A stretch of DNA of 64,000 nt, taken from NCBI RefSeq assembly GCF_004114915.1, contig NZ_CP022219.1:3564501-3628500 (forward strand), written 5' to 3'. This document shows, piece by piece, positions 41,663 through 57,249 of the stretch. A program made the translations under genes and the position numbers. Origin of the DNA: Bradyrhizobium guangxiense. Its GTDB lineage: Bacteria; Pseudomonadota; Alphaproteobacteria; Rhizobiales; Xanthobacteraceae. Position 1 is the first letter of the stretch; every line of letters starts with the position of its first letter. The notes beneath the pieces were generated by a model, which saw only the letters and a list, made by a program, of their open reading frames with translations, had not been told where the DNA came from and did not search any database.

Positions 41663-42547
41663 CTACGGCACCGGCATTGCGCGAGGACTGCGATGGAAGC
41701 GATTTGAGCTCGCCATCCAGTTCGGCAACGGTTCTCCGTCACGATGCCGTCCGCCGGCCACGGCCGCAGCCCACGCCACCGCGGCACCAATCAAAGTCGC
41801 GGCGGCGATCGAGAACGCCACGATGATGGAGTTGCGCCGCGCACGGTTGATTGCCGTCTTGGAGTCCGCGATCAACGCATCGCCCCGCCGTTCGGCGTCC
41901 GGGGCCGCCAGCCCCGTAAGAGCAGCAACCTGTTGCACCAGATAGGCGCGGTCGTCGGTGCTAACGCCGCTGTGGCTGGACGAGGTCATCAGAATGCGTC
42001 CCGCCTCGGCCCGTGCTTCCCTCAGATCGACATTTGGCGCGCGGCGCGGCGCGCGGAACAACTTATCGAGCTCATAGCTCAACAAGGGTTCGGCCGCCGA
42101 CGTGGTGCCTGCCGAGCTGCGCATCGGTGAACGGTCGATCGTGGCAGCGCCGAGAAGCGCGAGCAGAGCCGCGCCGGCCAGCACAGCCATGGCCCAGGAG
42201 GTCAGACCGTGCAGGCCGTCCCGCCGCTCACCATCGTCTTCGATCGTCGCCAGCGCGGGCGCTGGACGCGTCGTCCGGCCGGCGATGTAACCGCCAAAGC
42301 CGAAGCTGATGACCGCCTGGATGATCAGGTACAGCCCGGACAGCAGCGCCAGGGCTGCCGAGGCATCGCGCCATGTCGGCGAGGCCGAACTGACGCCGAG
42401 GCCGACTGCCACGCCAAAGCCGACCAGGATGAACGACATTGCACCAGCGGCGAGAGCGCCGGCGAACACCGAGCTCCACTGGATGGTCCGGCGGTCGGCA
42501 GTCGCCGCGCCACCCTCCATCACGTCTTCCCGTACGAGAGTTTCCAT
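41663..42547 (-). CDS. Membrane protein of unknown function
   Basis: 294 residues with about four membrane helices (around residues 28-50, 64-85, 115-136 and 242-268) and a soluble loop of ~100 residues between the third and fourth. Gly/Ala-rich helices such as SVFAGALAAGAMSFILVGFG resemble rhizobial proteins of unknown role. It is 10 bases downstream of a gene for a 24-residue membrane peptide and probably forms an operon with it. Confidence 0.8.
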   Translation of the reverse strand: METLVREDVMEGGAATADRRTIQWSSVFAGALAAGAMSFILVGFGVAVGLGVSSASPTWRDASAALALLSGLYLIIQAVISFGFGGYIAGRTTRPAPALATIEDDGERRDGLHGLTSWAMAVLAGAALLALLGAATIDRSPMRSSAGTTSAAEPLLSYELDKLFRAPRRAPNVDLREARAEAGRILMTSSSHSGVSTDDRAYLVQQVAALTGLAAPDAERRGDALIADSKTAINRARRNSIIVAFSIAAATLIGAAVAWAAAVAGGRHRDGEPLPNWMASSNRFHRSPRAMPVP

Positions 42548-42557
42548 TGCCGTTCTC

Positions 42558-42632
42558 TCAGCGCAGGCCGAAGAACGACAGGATCGCCATGATCACGACG
42601 ATCAGGCCGATCAGATAAATCAGTCCGTCCAT
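42558..42632 (-). CDS. 24-residue membrane peptide
   Basis: The ATG at 42632 follows a strong ribosome site (GAGGAGG, 7 bases upstream) and gives MDGLIYLIGLIVVIMAILSF then FGLR. It is a single hydrophobic helix with a charged tail. The next gene starts 10 bases after its stop, so it is the leader gene of a two-gene unit. Too short for routine gene callers. It may be a real small membrane protein or a leader peptide. Confidence 0.65.
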   Translation of the reverse strand: MDGLIYLIGLIVVIMAILSFFGLR

Positions 42633-42913
42633 TGTCCCATCCTCCTCAGACATTTCTGGTCGCTAATCGGGAAGGATGACGAACGTTCCTAATTCGGCGT
42701 CAGTTGCGGAACGAACCGGCCGCATGCGCGTTGCCTGTTCGAGTCCCGAGGATGAAGATTGTGAGCACAAGGGCCTCAGCCGGTCATACCGGCTGGGGCC
42801 TTTCCGCGTTCGTAAGGCCTGATCGCTCCCCTCACCTGTCCTATGTTAACGACGCCGGCTTCGCGATCATTGAAGATGCGATCGGGGCGGGACCTCCAGA
42901 TCGGGAGAGGCGC

Positions 42914-43138
42914 GTGGATCGCAGAACGGCGTGCCTGCATCAAGCCGACGCATTCCGGGAGAAGGCCCTCGCCGATCCCGAGCACCACGACCAGTGGATC
43001 GATGAAGCCATCAAATGGCTGGAACGCGCGATGGAGGCGAGTTGTCGCGCCGCCGTAACCGTCGAGGGCGGCAATCCCGAGCCGACGGGTATCATCGAAA
43101 CCGTTGCCCCGCATCAACGCCTCATCGCCCGCCAGTAA
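42914..43138 (+). CDS. Small hypothetical protein
   Basis: 74 residues from a GTG at 42914, preceded by GGGAGAGG. It reads VDRRTACLHQADAFREKALADPEHHDQWIDEAIKW-like sequence over residues 1-36, an amphipathic helix pair of the sort seen in short rhizobial proteins. The C-terminal third is less ordered. An upstream in-frame start at 42704 would add 70 residues without coding character. Function unknown. Confidence 0.6.
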   Translation: MDRRTACLHQADAFREKALADPEHHDQWIDEAIKWLERAMEASCRAAVTVEGGNPEPTGIIETVAPHQRLIARQ

Positions 43139-43249
43139 GCGGCGGACGCGGCACTGCGGCAATTGTTCCGAGGACGTAACAATGTTGCGGGTCGACACTG
43201 TTCCCGCCGCCATGCTAGGCCGGGCACCGACCGCAATCAGAGTGACGTC

Positions 43250-43612
43250 GTGCCCGCGCATCGCCAGCCTTCACGAACCTGCCGTCCGCGCAACTGGCGC
43301 GGCCTGCTGTCCGTGCTGATCGCGGTCGTCTATCTGCTCGCGGGCGCGCTGCACGGCGCACACGATATCGACGTCACCACGCCCGGCGGCGGTTCGGAGA
43401 TCGCCGCGGTCCTGGATGGCAGCGCCGGCCATGGCGACCACAAGGCCATCGGCGGACATCATTGCCATGGCTGTTTCTCGCTGACGGTGGCGCAGCCGGC
43501 GCTGTCGACCGCAGCGACCGCGCTCGTGTCGGCGCCGAGCCCGCAACAGGCCGCCCGGCTCGCCGGAATTGTTCCCGATACCGACTCTCCCCCTCCCAGA
43601 CCTGTTGCCTGA
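43250..43612 (+). CDS. His/Cys-rich small protein upstream of czcCBA
   Basis: 120 residues from a GTG at 43250 (start uncertain; the frame is open to 43163). A membrane or signal helix (LLSVLIAVVYLLAGALHGAH) is followed by a His-rich region GHGDHKAIGGHHCHGCFS. It lies 54 bases upstream of the efflux operon. The pattern resembles small periplasmic metal-binding proteins associated with Czc systems, such as CzcI, but I cannot assign it to a family. Metal sensing or buffering in the periplasm is inferred. Confidence 0.65.
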   Translation: MPAHRQPSRTCRPRNWRGLLSVLIAVVYLLAGALHGAHDIDVTTPGGGSEIAAVLDGSAGHGDHKAIGGHHCHGCFSLTVAQPALSTAATALVSAPSPQQAARLAGIVPDTDSPPPRPVA

Positions 43613-43666
43613 ACGGATTGGTCGGGCGTTCCGCGCCCATAGGTTCATCCTTCACAGGTCGGTTTC

Positions 43667-44941
43667 ATGTTTCGTAAGGGAATGGCCGCGCGCATCGCGT
43701 GCGCGGCAGCATGCCTGATTGCAGGCGTGGCGCTCACACCGTCGCAGGCCCAGACTTTGACGATGCGAAGCGCGCTGTCGCGCGCACTGGCCGCGAGCCC
43801 GCGTCTGACGGCAGCCGAGCGCGACGTCGGCATCGCTACCGGCCAGCGCATCCAGGCGCGCGCCCTGATCAATCCGGAACTGTCCTACGAACAGGACGAT
43901 TCATTCGGTTCAGGCAAATATCGCGGGACCCGATCGGCCGAGACCACGCTCCAGATCAGCCAGGCGTTCGAGCTGTTCGGCAAGCGCGACGCGCGGATCG
44001 CGGCCGGAGCTGCCGGCGTCGAGGTCGCCGCGATCCAGCGCAGGGCCATCAGGCTCGAGGTGCTGTCGGAGACCGCGATCGCCTTTCTCGGCGTGCTCGG
44101 CGCGCAGCGGCGCATCCAGATCCTCGACGAGCAGATCGCCGCCATCGACCGCCTGACGCCGCTGCTGCGCCGCCGGGTCGAAGCCGGCGCCTCCTCGCCG
44201 GCCGAGACCGGCCGCGCCGAGGTCGCCTCCGCCCTGGTGAAGGCCGACCGCGAACGCTTCAAAGCGACGCTGGCGAGCGCCCGGCGTGAGCTTGCGGTGC
44301 TGATGGGCGATGCGTCGGCGAAATTCGGCGAGGTCTCCGGCCGGTTCGACACCATGGGCAAGCCGCCGACGTTCCAGTCCGTGGTCGCCGCCATCGACGC
44401 CAATCCACAGCTGGCGCGCTGGACCGCGGTCTATGCGCAGCGCAATGCCGAGCTCTTGCTGGCGCGGCTCAAGCCCTATCCGGACGTGCGGATCGCGGCG
44501 GGCTGGCGTCACTACAGCGAGACCAATGACGATGCGGTGCGGCTCTCCCTCTCTGTGCCAATTCCCGTGTTCGACCAGAACCAGGGCAACATCCTCTCGG
44601 CGCAGGAAAGCCTCGCCAAGACCAAGGCCGAGCGCGAGGCCAATCGCAACGCGCTGATCGTGATCGCCGGCCGCGCCTACGATTCGCTGCAGGGCTCGCT
44701 GCGCGAGCTCGCGATGCTGCGCGAGACCGCGATCCCCAAGGCCGTCGAGGCGTCCGAGGCGATCTCGCAAGGCTATGGCCAGGGCCGCTTCACCCTGCTG
44801 GAGGTGCTCGATGCCCAGGCGAGCGTGACCCAGGCGCGGCTGCGCGAGCAGGAGGCGCTGCAGAGCTTTCACGCCGGCGTTGCGACCATCGAAGGTCTCG
44901 TCGGCAACCCCTTCACGCTGGCGCGGGAGAGCGCACGATGA
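43667..44941 (+). CDS. TolC-family outer-membrane efflux protein (CzcC-like)
   Basis: 424 residues. Signal peptide to about TPSQAQ, then two outer-membrane efflux repeats with long coiled-coil helices, for example LINPELSYEQDD, ETTLQISQAFELFGKRDAR in the first half and LSLSVPIPVFDQNQGNI in the second. It forms the exit duct of the RND metal pump. Its stop overlaps the next start (ATGA). Confidence 0.92.
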   Translation: MFRKGMAARIACAAACLIAGVALTPSQAQTLTMRSALSRALAASPRLTAAERDVGIATGQRIQARALINPELSYEQDDSFGSGKYRGTRSAETTLQISQAFELFGKRDARIAAGAAGVEVAAIQRRAIRLEVLSETAIAFLGVLGAQRRIQILDEQIAAIDRLTPLLRRRVEAGASSPAETGRAEVASALVKADRERFKATLASARRELAVLMGDASAKFGEVSGRFDTMGKPPTFQSVVAAIDANPQLARWTAVYAQRNAELLLARLKPYPDVRIAAGWRHYSETNDDAVRLSLSVPIPVFDQNQGNILSAQESLAKTKAEREANRNALIVIAGRAYDSLQGSLRELAMLRETAIPKAVEASEAISQGYGQGRFTLLEVLDAQASVTQARLREQEALQSFHAGVATIEGLVGNPFTLARESAR

Positions 44942-45907
44942 AGATCCCCTCCATTATTCTCGTGGCCGTCGTTGCCGCCGCGCTCGGCGCTTACGGCTAT
45001 TCCCTGCTCGCGCCGGCGAAGCCTGCACCCAGCGCGCATGCCGAGCATTCCGAGCCGAGGAAGCCGAACGACCATGTCGAGCAGGACGAGCACGGCGCCG
45101 ACCGCATCCGCATCTCCGACGTGAAGCTGGCGGCCGCCGGTGTGGTGCTGGCGGAGGCTGCGGGCGCGACGCTGACCGACACGCTCGCCTTCAACGGCAT
45201 TCTGCGCACCAACCAGGAAGCCGTGGTGCAGGTGACGCCGCGCTTTCCGGGCCTCGCCAAATCCATCCAGAAGCGCATCGGCGACAAGGTCGGCAAGGAC
45301 GATCTGCTCGCCGCGATCGAGAGCAACCAAAGCCTCACCGTCTACGAGCTGAAGGCGCCCATTGCCGGCACCGTCATCGAGCGGCAGATCTCGCTCGGTG
45401 AATACGCCTCCGAACAGAAGCCTGCCTTCGTCGTCGCGGACCTCTCCACCATCTGGGTCGACCTGTCGATCTACCGGCAGGATCTCCGCCGCGTCCGTCT
45501 CAACGACGAGGTGCTGATCGATCCCGACGACGGTCGCGGCGAGATCAAGGGCACGATCTCCTACATGGCGCCGATCGGCTCGAGCGAAACGCAGACCGCG
45601 CTCGCCCGCGTGGTGCTGCCCAATGCGGACGGGCGCCTACGGCCCGGCCTGTTCGTCACCGCGCGGTTGATCCTCGCCGCCCGCGACGTCGCGGTCGCGG
45701 TGCGCCGGAGCGCGATCCAGACGCCGGAGAACAAGACGATCGTGTTCGTACGCGAGGACGGCGACAAGATCGAGGCGCGGCCCGTGGAAACAGGCGATTC
45801 CGATTCGCGCCACGTCGAGATCAAGGCGGGCCTTTCGGCCGGCGAGCGTTACGTCGCCGAGAACAGCTTCGTCGTGAAGGCGGAGATGGGCAAGGGCGAG
45901 GCCGAAC

Positions 45908-45915
<8 letters not shown>
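44938..45915 (+). CDS. RND efflux periplasmic adaptor subunit (CzcB-like)
   Basis: 325 residues, one N-terminal membrane anchor (IILVAVVAAALGAYGYSLLA), a His-containing stretch, then the biotinyl-lipoyl and alpha-hairpin region (VTPRFPGLAKSIQKRIGDKV, YELKAPIAGTVIER) and a beta-barrel with LRPGLFVTARLI. It joins the inner-membrane pump to the outer-membrane channel. It overlaps czcC by 4 and czcA by 8 bases. Confidence 0.93.
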
Positions 45916-49138
<3,223 letters not shown>

Positions 49139-49140
49139 AA

Positions 49141-50148
49141 TTGGGCAGCCACGACCACCACGGTCATCACCACCATGGTCATGCAGACCATTCGCATGAC
49201 CATGGCCACGACCAAGGTCACGCGCACAATCATGGCCATGGTGATCATGGTCATGGGCCCGGCCATGTCCACACGCCCGCCAATTTCGGCAAGGCGTTCG
49301 CGCTCGGCATTGCGCTCAACACCGCGCTGGTCGCCGCCGAGGCGGTCTACGGGTATATCGGCAATTCCACCGCCCTGCTCGCCGATGCCGGCCATAATTT
49401 GTCCGACGTGCTCGGCCTCGTCATCGCCTGGGGCGCCTCGATCGCAGCCCGCCGCGCGCCCAGCGGCCGCTTCACCTACGGTTTTCGCGCCTCCACCATC
49501 CTGGCGGCGCTGGCCAATGCGGTGTTCCTGCTGGTCGCGACCGGCGCGATCGGCTGGGAGGCGATCCTGCGCCTGCGCGAGCCCGAGCCGGTCGCCGGCG
49601 TCACCGTGATGGTGGTCGCTGGCATCGGCATCCTCATCAACAGCTTCACCGCCCTGCTGTTCGCAAGCGGGCGCAAGGACGACATCAACATCGAAGGCGC
49701 CTATTTGCACATGGCGGCGGACGCCGCGGTCTCGCTCGGCGTCGTGATCTCGGCCGCGCTGATCATCTGGAGTGGCTGGCTCTGGCTCGATCCCGTCACC
49801 AGCCTCGTCATCTGCGCCACCATCCTGTGGAGCACGACCAGCCTCTTGCGCGGCTCCATCGACATGTCGATGGCGGCCGCCCCCAAGGGCACCGATCTCG
49901 CCGCGATCCGGGCGTTCCTGCTGGCGCGGCCGGGCGTCTCGGGGATTCACGATCTCCACGTCTGGCCGATCTCAACCACCGAGACGGCGCTGACCTGCCA
50001 TCTCGTGATGCCCGCAGGCAGCGCCGATGCATTCCTGATGGAGACCGCGCAGATGCTGAAGGCCTCCTTCCGCATCGGCCACACCACGCTTCAGATCGAG
50101 ACGCATCCGGACAACGGCTGCGCGCTGGCGCCGGATGATGTGGTGTGA
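49141..50148 (+). CDS. Cation diffusion facilitator (CzcD-like zinc/cobalt exporter)
   Basis: 335 residues from a TTG at 49141, two bases after the czcA stop; no in-frame ATG exists in the first 50 codons. The N-terminus is extremely His-rich (about 20 His in 45 residues). The CDF core has six membrane helices with the metal-site motifs ALLADAGHNLSDVLG and EGAYLHMAADAAVS, and a C-terminal cytoplasmic ferredoxin-like domain (ISGIHDLHVWPIS-type). It exports Zn(II) or similar ions across the inner membrane and belongs to the czc operon. Confidence 0.92.
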   Translation: MGSHDHHGHHHHGHADHSHDHGHDQGHAHNHGHGDHGHGPGHVHTPANFGKAFALGIALNTALVAAEAVYGYIGNSTALLADAGHNLSDVLGLVIAWGASIAARRAPSGRFTYGFRASTILAALANAVFLLVATGAIGWEAILRLREPEPVAGVTVMVVAGIGILINSFTALLFASGRKDDINIEGAYLHMAADAAVSLGVVISAALIIWSGWLWLDPVTSLVICATILWSTTSLLRGSIDMSMAAAPKGTDLAAIRAFLLARPGVSGIHDLHVWPISTTETALTCHLVMPAGSADAFLMETAQMLKASFRIGHTTLQIETHPDNGCALAPDDVV

Positions 50149-50160
50149 GGGCTTCTCACC

Positions 50161-50287
50161 GTCACCCTGAGGTGGCCGCTTCTTCAGCGGCCCTCGAAGG
50201 GCGACGGCCCGACTGCATCTCGGCCGTTCATCCTTCGAGGCTCCCAGCGCGATGCTCCGCATCGCGCCACTCGCACCTCAGGATGAC
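50161..50287. repeat. 127-bp element with terminal inverted repeats (copy B)
   Basis: The inverted-orientation partner of the 8097-8227 element. It begins GTCACCCTGAGGT and ends ACCTCAGGATGAC. The shared internal motifs are CCTCGAAGGGCGACGGCCCG, GGCCGTTCATCCTTCGAGG and a hairpin GCGATGCTCCGCATCGC. It starts 12 bases after the CDF exporter stop. Confidence 0.8.
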
Positions 50288-50325
50288 GGATCTGATAGGG
50301 CCGCAAGCTTCGAGGATCGCTGCCG

Positions 50326-51186
50326 CTATCCCGTCTTCGCCGTCACGATCCAGATCGCGCCCTGCAGCGTCACGCTCTGCCCCTTCAGAAACGGCGCGAG
50401 CATCTCGCGGATCGACGCCTTGGCGGCCGCGTATGTCTCCGGCGGATGGCCCTGGAGCGCACGGCTGGCCGGGCCGATCTGAAGCGCGCCGTCGACCGCC
50501 GCATCGAGCCCGCCGCCGATCGCGACGTCCATCGGAAGATCATAGGGCTCCATCGCCACGTCGACGAAGCCCGCGCCTTTGAGGATGCGCGTCACGCGCT
50601 CTTCCGAGGCGAAAGCGAACGGGCCCGGCTCCTCCGGCCCGACCGGCGGCATCTTCGGCACGTGCTTGTAGACCGCCATCAACGGCGCCATCATCCACGG
50701 GTTTTGCTTCGGCTCGCGCCAGCAGGCGAAGGCGAGCCGCCCGGTCGGCTTCAGCGCACGCCGCAGATTGGTGAAGGAGGCAACGGGATCGGCGAAGAAC
50801 ATCACGCCGAAGCGCGAGGCCAGGAGATCGAAGCTCGCCGGCTCGAACGGATACACCGTCGCGTCCGCCAGCACGAAATCGAGCGGCAGGCCTTTTGGCG
50901 CAAACGCGCGCGCCTGCGACAGCATCGGCTCGGACACATCGAGGCCGAGCGCAAATCCATTCGGCGCGACCGCCCTCGCGAAGGCAAAAGTCGTCGCGCG
51001 GGAGCCGCAACCGACATCGAGAACGCGCTCGCCCGGCGTCACGCCGGCGCGGTCGATCAGCACATCGGCGATGGGTCCGAGCAGGTTCTCCTGCGCCGCA
51101 TGGCGATCGGCCCAGCGCTGCCCGCTCGGCCCGTTCCAATAGGCGATCTGGTCGGCGTTCTGCTCGTGTCCGCTCGGTTGTTGCAT
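50326..51186 (-). CDS. Class I SAM-dependent methyltransferase
   Basis: 286 residues. The SAM-binding motif is VLDVGCGSRATTFAFARAVAPNG, followed by ALGLDVSEPMLSQARAFA and DFVLADATVYPFEPASFDLLASRFGVMFFADP-type motifs of the Methyltransf_11/25 group across residues 100-135. The ATG at 51186 is preferred over earlier starts that lack coding character. It is a stand-alone gene and the substrate is unknown. Confidence 0.85.
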   Translation of the reverse strand: MQQPSGHEQNADQIAYWNGPSGQRWADRHAAQENLLGPIADVLIDRAGVTPGERVLDVGCGSRATTFAFARAVAPNGFALGLDVSEPMLSQARAFAPKGLPLDFVLADATVYPFEPASFDLLASRFGVMFFADPVASFTNLRRALKPTGRLAFACWREPKQNPWMMAPLMAVYKHVPKMPPVGPEEPGPFAFASEERVTRILKGAGFVDVAMEPYDLPMDVAIGGGLDAAVDGALQIGPASRALQGHPPETYAAAKASIREMLAPFLKGQSVTLQGAIWIVTAKTG

Positions 51187-51482
51187 AGTGTCCCCGTCAT
51201 TCCCATCCGCGCAATACCCGCCGCCACCGCGGCCCACCCGCATGCACCGGCACAGCGGCGATATCACGTCGGGACGCTCGGCGCACTCTTTCCGGTCCGC
51301 GAAACCGCAAGCGACAGGGCAAATCGTCTGTAACTGTACCGGCTGCCGTCCTGTCCGGTCGGGACAAAGCGGGCTTCTCCGTGCGCATTGCGGCCGCATT
51401 GGTTTCACCGAACGGCCACATCGGAATCAGATGCCAACCAGATTTGGTCGATAGGCTTCGCCGTTCCTCAAACCGGAAAGGC

Positions 51483-51845
51483 ATGACCATGCGCAGCTTC
51501 ACGGCATCCGTCATCGTTGCGGCTCTCTCCCTGGGCACACCGGCCCTCGTGCAGGCGCAGGGCACCTCGTCACAGCCCGGCTCGGAACAGCCGTCCACAC
51601 AGTCCAGCACGGTGATCCGGAGCATCCAAGTTGTGGACGTCAAGGAATTGCAGCCCGCCGTTCGCGCGAAGGTCGATGAACTCGTGGCGCAAACGAGCGA
51701 CAAGGACATCCAATCGCTTCGGCAGTCCATCGACGCCACGCCGCAGGCCGCCTCCGTGCTCAAGGCCAAGGGCTTGAGCTCGTCACAAGTCGTCGCGATC
51801 AACATCGCCGACGGCGTCCTGACGATGTTCACCAAGACGGCCTGA
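51483..51845 (+). CDS. Small secreted protein, unknown function
   Basis: 120 residues from the ATG at 51483 (after GGAAAGGC). A Sec signal ends near LVQAQG. The mature part is a Ser/Gln-rich linker followed by a helical region with LQPAVRAKVDELVAQTSDKD and VVAINIADGVLTMFTKTA. Unknown family. It is divergent from the methyltransferase gene. Confidence 0.72.
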   Translation: MTMRSFTASVIVAALSLGTPALVQAQGTSSQPGSEQPSTQSSTVIRSIQVVDVKELQPAVRAKVDELVAQTSDKDIQSLRQSIDATPQAASVLKAKGLSSSQVVAINIADGVLTMFTKTA

Positions 51846-52083
51846 CACCAGACCGGCGTTTCGAGGCCTCGCAGCGGGCGGCGAGCACCGTCGTCGCCGC
51901 CCCGGCCGGACCTGAAGATCCGCGCGACGAAGCAGGATTGCCCTGCAGCGCGCCTGCTGCAGTCCGCTCGTATCCGGCATGAAAACCCGGCTTGACCCGC
52001 GAATTGGAGCCAGCTCGCGGCGCGCTCGGCTCTTGCTTCGGCACCCGCCGGGGCGCTAAAGAGGCGCACTTGAAGGCGCATTT

Positions 52084-52160
52084 GGGCGGTTAGCTCAGCT
52101 GGTTAGAGCATCTCGTTTACACCGAGAGGGTCCGCGGTTCGAATCCGTGACCGCCCACCA
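52084..52160 (+). tRNA. tRNA-Val (anticodon TAC)
   Basis: 77 bases: acceptor GGGCGGT / ACCGCCC, D-arm GCTC...GAGC, anticodon stem TCTCG / CGAGA with loop TTTACAC, T-arm with TTCGAAT, and encoded CCA. Confidence 0.96.
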
Positions 52161-52164
52161 GCCT

Positions 52165-52300
52165 TCGCCTGCTTCGCAGGCTACGGCTTTGCAAGCCAGC
52201 CGTGGCGCTCATGGCGCGAAGCTGGCGAAGGCTGCCACGCCGAAGCCGTTTGGCGAAGGCGCGCTTTTCGCGTCGAGCTTCGGCCCCGCAATCTCAGCCT
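52165..52300. repeat. Possible dispersed repeat downstream of tRNA-Val
   Basis: The stretch is made of short near-palindromes around CTTCGCAGG, GCGAAGCTGGCGAAGG and GCCGAAGCC. Such runs are frequent downstream of tRNA genes in Bradyrhizobium, to my recollection. No second copy is in the window. Confidence 0.35.
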
Positions 52301-52705
52301 TCAATCCTGCGGTCGCCCTGGCAGCAGCGGGACCGCGTCGATCCAGACTGCTGCGGACTGGCACCAGATCTGCCGCACCGGCCTCAGCGCATCGCGCTGG
52401 CGGATCGAGCCCCAACGGATGCCCCAATCGTCGGCCTGGTCGCCCTCGCCGCTGGTGAACAGCGGCGAACCGCAGTCGCCGCAGAAATGCTGGAAGCGCA
52501 TCCGGCCGTTGTCGCCGCGCTTGCCGTAGACCTTGGGCGCGCCGGCGGTGAGCTTGACGTCGGCGCTGGTACAGATGGCTGTCACGCGGAATGGCGAGCC
52601 GGTCAGCGTCTGGCAATCGGTGCAGTGACAGACCGAGACCGTCTCCGGGTCGATGTCGGCCTCGAAGGTGATCTTGCCGCAATGGCACTGTCCGTCGATG
52701 TGCAT
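52301..52705 (-). CDS. GFA family (glutathione-dependent formaldehyde-activating-like) protein
   Basis: 134 residues from the ATG at 52705 (MHIDGQCHCG). Zinc-binding Cys clusters typical of the family are CHCGKITFEA, CHCTDCQTLTG and FCGDCGSPLF. Many GFA members are not formaldehyde-activating, so the function is open. The gene lies downstream of the lon terminator. Confidence 0.85.
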   Translation of the reverse strand: MHIDGQCHCGKITFEADIDPETVSVCHCTDCQTLTGSPFRVTAICTSADVKLTAGAPKVYGKRGDNGRMRFQHFCGDCGSPLFTSGEGDQADDWGIRWGSIRQRDALRPVRQIWCQSAAVWIDAVPLLPGRPQD

Positions 52706-52725
52706 TGCCTCCTCCCCTTGCCCAA

Positions 52726-52756
52726 ACAAAAACGGCGCCCGAAGGCGCCGTTTTAT
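52726..52756 (-). terminator. Rho-independent terminator of lon
   Basis: A 9-bp stem AACGGCGCC / GGCGCCGTT with a 4-base loop. On the minus strand a T run follows. It lies 17 bases downstream of the lon stop and overlaps the region before the GFA gene start. Confidence 0.8.
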
Positions 52757-52772
52757 CATCTTTCGCTGAAAC

Positions 52773-55196
<2,424 letters not shown>

Positions 55197-55519
55197 GGCC
55201 TTTTCCTTTTGCTTTGCCCCCTTGCACGCAGCCCGCCATGCTCATGCGCAACCGCCACAAGGTGCCGAGGTGATCCGCAAGACCGGTCGGTCCTTTGCAA
55301 GTTGGACCGGCTCGCCGGATCGGAACTGAGGCGAATCTGGAAGAGAATTTTCGCTCGCCGCCGACATTAGGTGGCTATCGACCGGGGGGGTGTCAAGTCA
55401 TTGAAAAACGCGCGCCATCAGGCGCTTACGCAACGCGACAAGCGACGCAACACCGGCTGCGGAGATGAACTTCCGCAGCCCACTTTGAGGAGACAATTGG
55501 AGCGTTCCAGCGCCGCAAA
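55197..55519. other. clpX-lon intergenic region
   Basis: 323 bases. It holds a hairpin GGCTGCGGA / TCCGCAGCC at 55455-55480 just downstream of clpX, without a T run, and the minus-strand sequence CTTGACA at 55391-55397, with CCTAAT 19 bases on. The latter could be part of a heat-shock promoter for lon, but the spacing is long. No gene is seen. Confidence 0.4.
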
Positions 55520-56791
<1,272 letters not shown>

Positions 56792-57249
56792 TCATGTCTC
56801 CGTCCGCGGTTCGATCCCGTTCCGCTCGATCGCTCCATTCCGACACGATGGTCGGCATGAAGCTTAAGTAGAGCAAATTCTGTACCAAAAAAGACCCTAC
56901 GCCTTACATCCCGTGCGAATCACGGTCACTCGATTCTCCGCGATCATAGCCGATCAATCGTAGCCAACCATGCTGTCACCCGACTATCAAGAATTCGCTA
57001 ATCGGGGGTCGCCGGCTACCCGTGACAATACCGTGATTTCCGGCCTTGGCACGGGCGAAGTGACCGAAATCACGACGGCGTTGCTGGATTGCCACGAAAA
57101 ACAAGCACGAAAGCGGAACTTTCTGCTTGCCGCAGGGCGCAAAACTGGCGTTTTGCAAGCGCGCACGCGTCCATAGCGTGAACACAACCTGAATGGGGCA
57201 ACGGACGATCCCAAGGGGACCATGGGATCGTCGTCACACTCCAGTAGTG
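56792..57249. other. clpP-clpX intergenic region
   Basis: 458 bases with no supported gene. The only structure is a perfect hairpin at 57204-57232 directly after clpP. A 68-codon plus-strand frame (56970-57176) has no recognisable features. The clpX promoter probably lies in the AT-richer part near 56860-56960. Confidence 0.4.
57204..57232 (-). terminator. Hairpin downstream of clpP
   Basis: A perfect 10-bp stem GACGATCCCA / TGGGATCGTC with a 9-base loop, 18 bases after the clpP stop. No T run follows, so it may be a processing or attenuation structure rather than a full terminator. Confidence 0.5.

Noticed and set aside
42776..43261. 161-codon minus-strand frame
   Set aside because: Opposite to the short plus-strand gene at 42914, which has a better ribosome site and more protein-like composition.
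56970..57176. 68-codon plus-strand frame between clpP and clpX
   Set aside because: No family resemblance and no ribosome site; it lies in a region expected to hold the clpX promoter.
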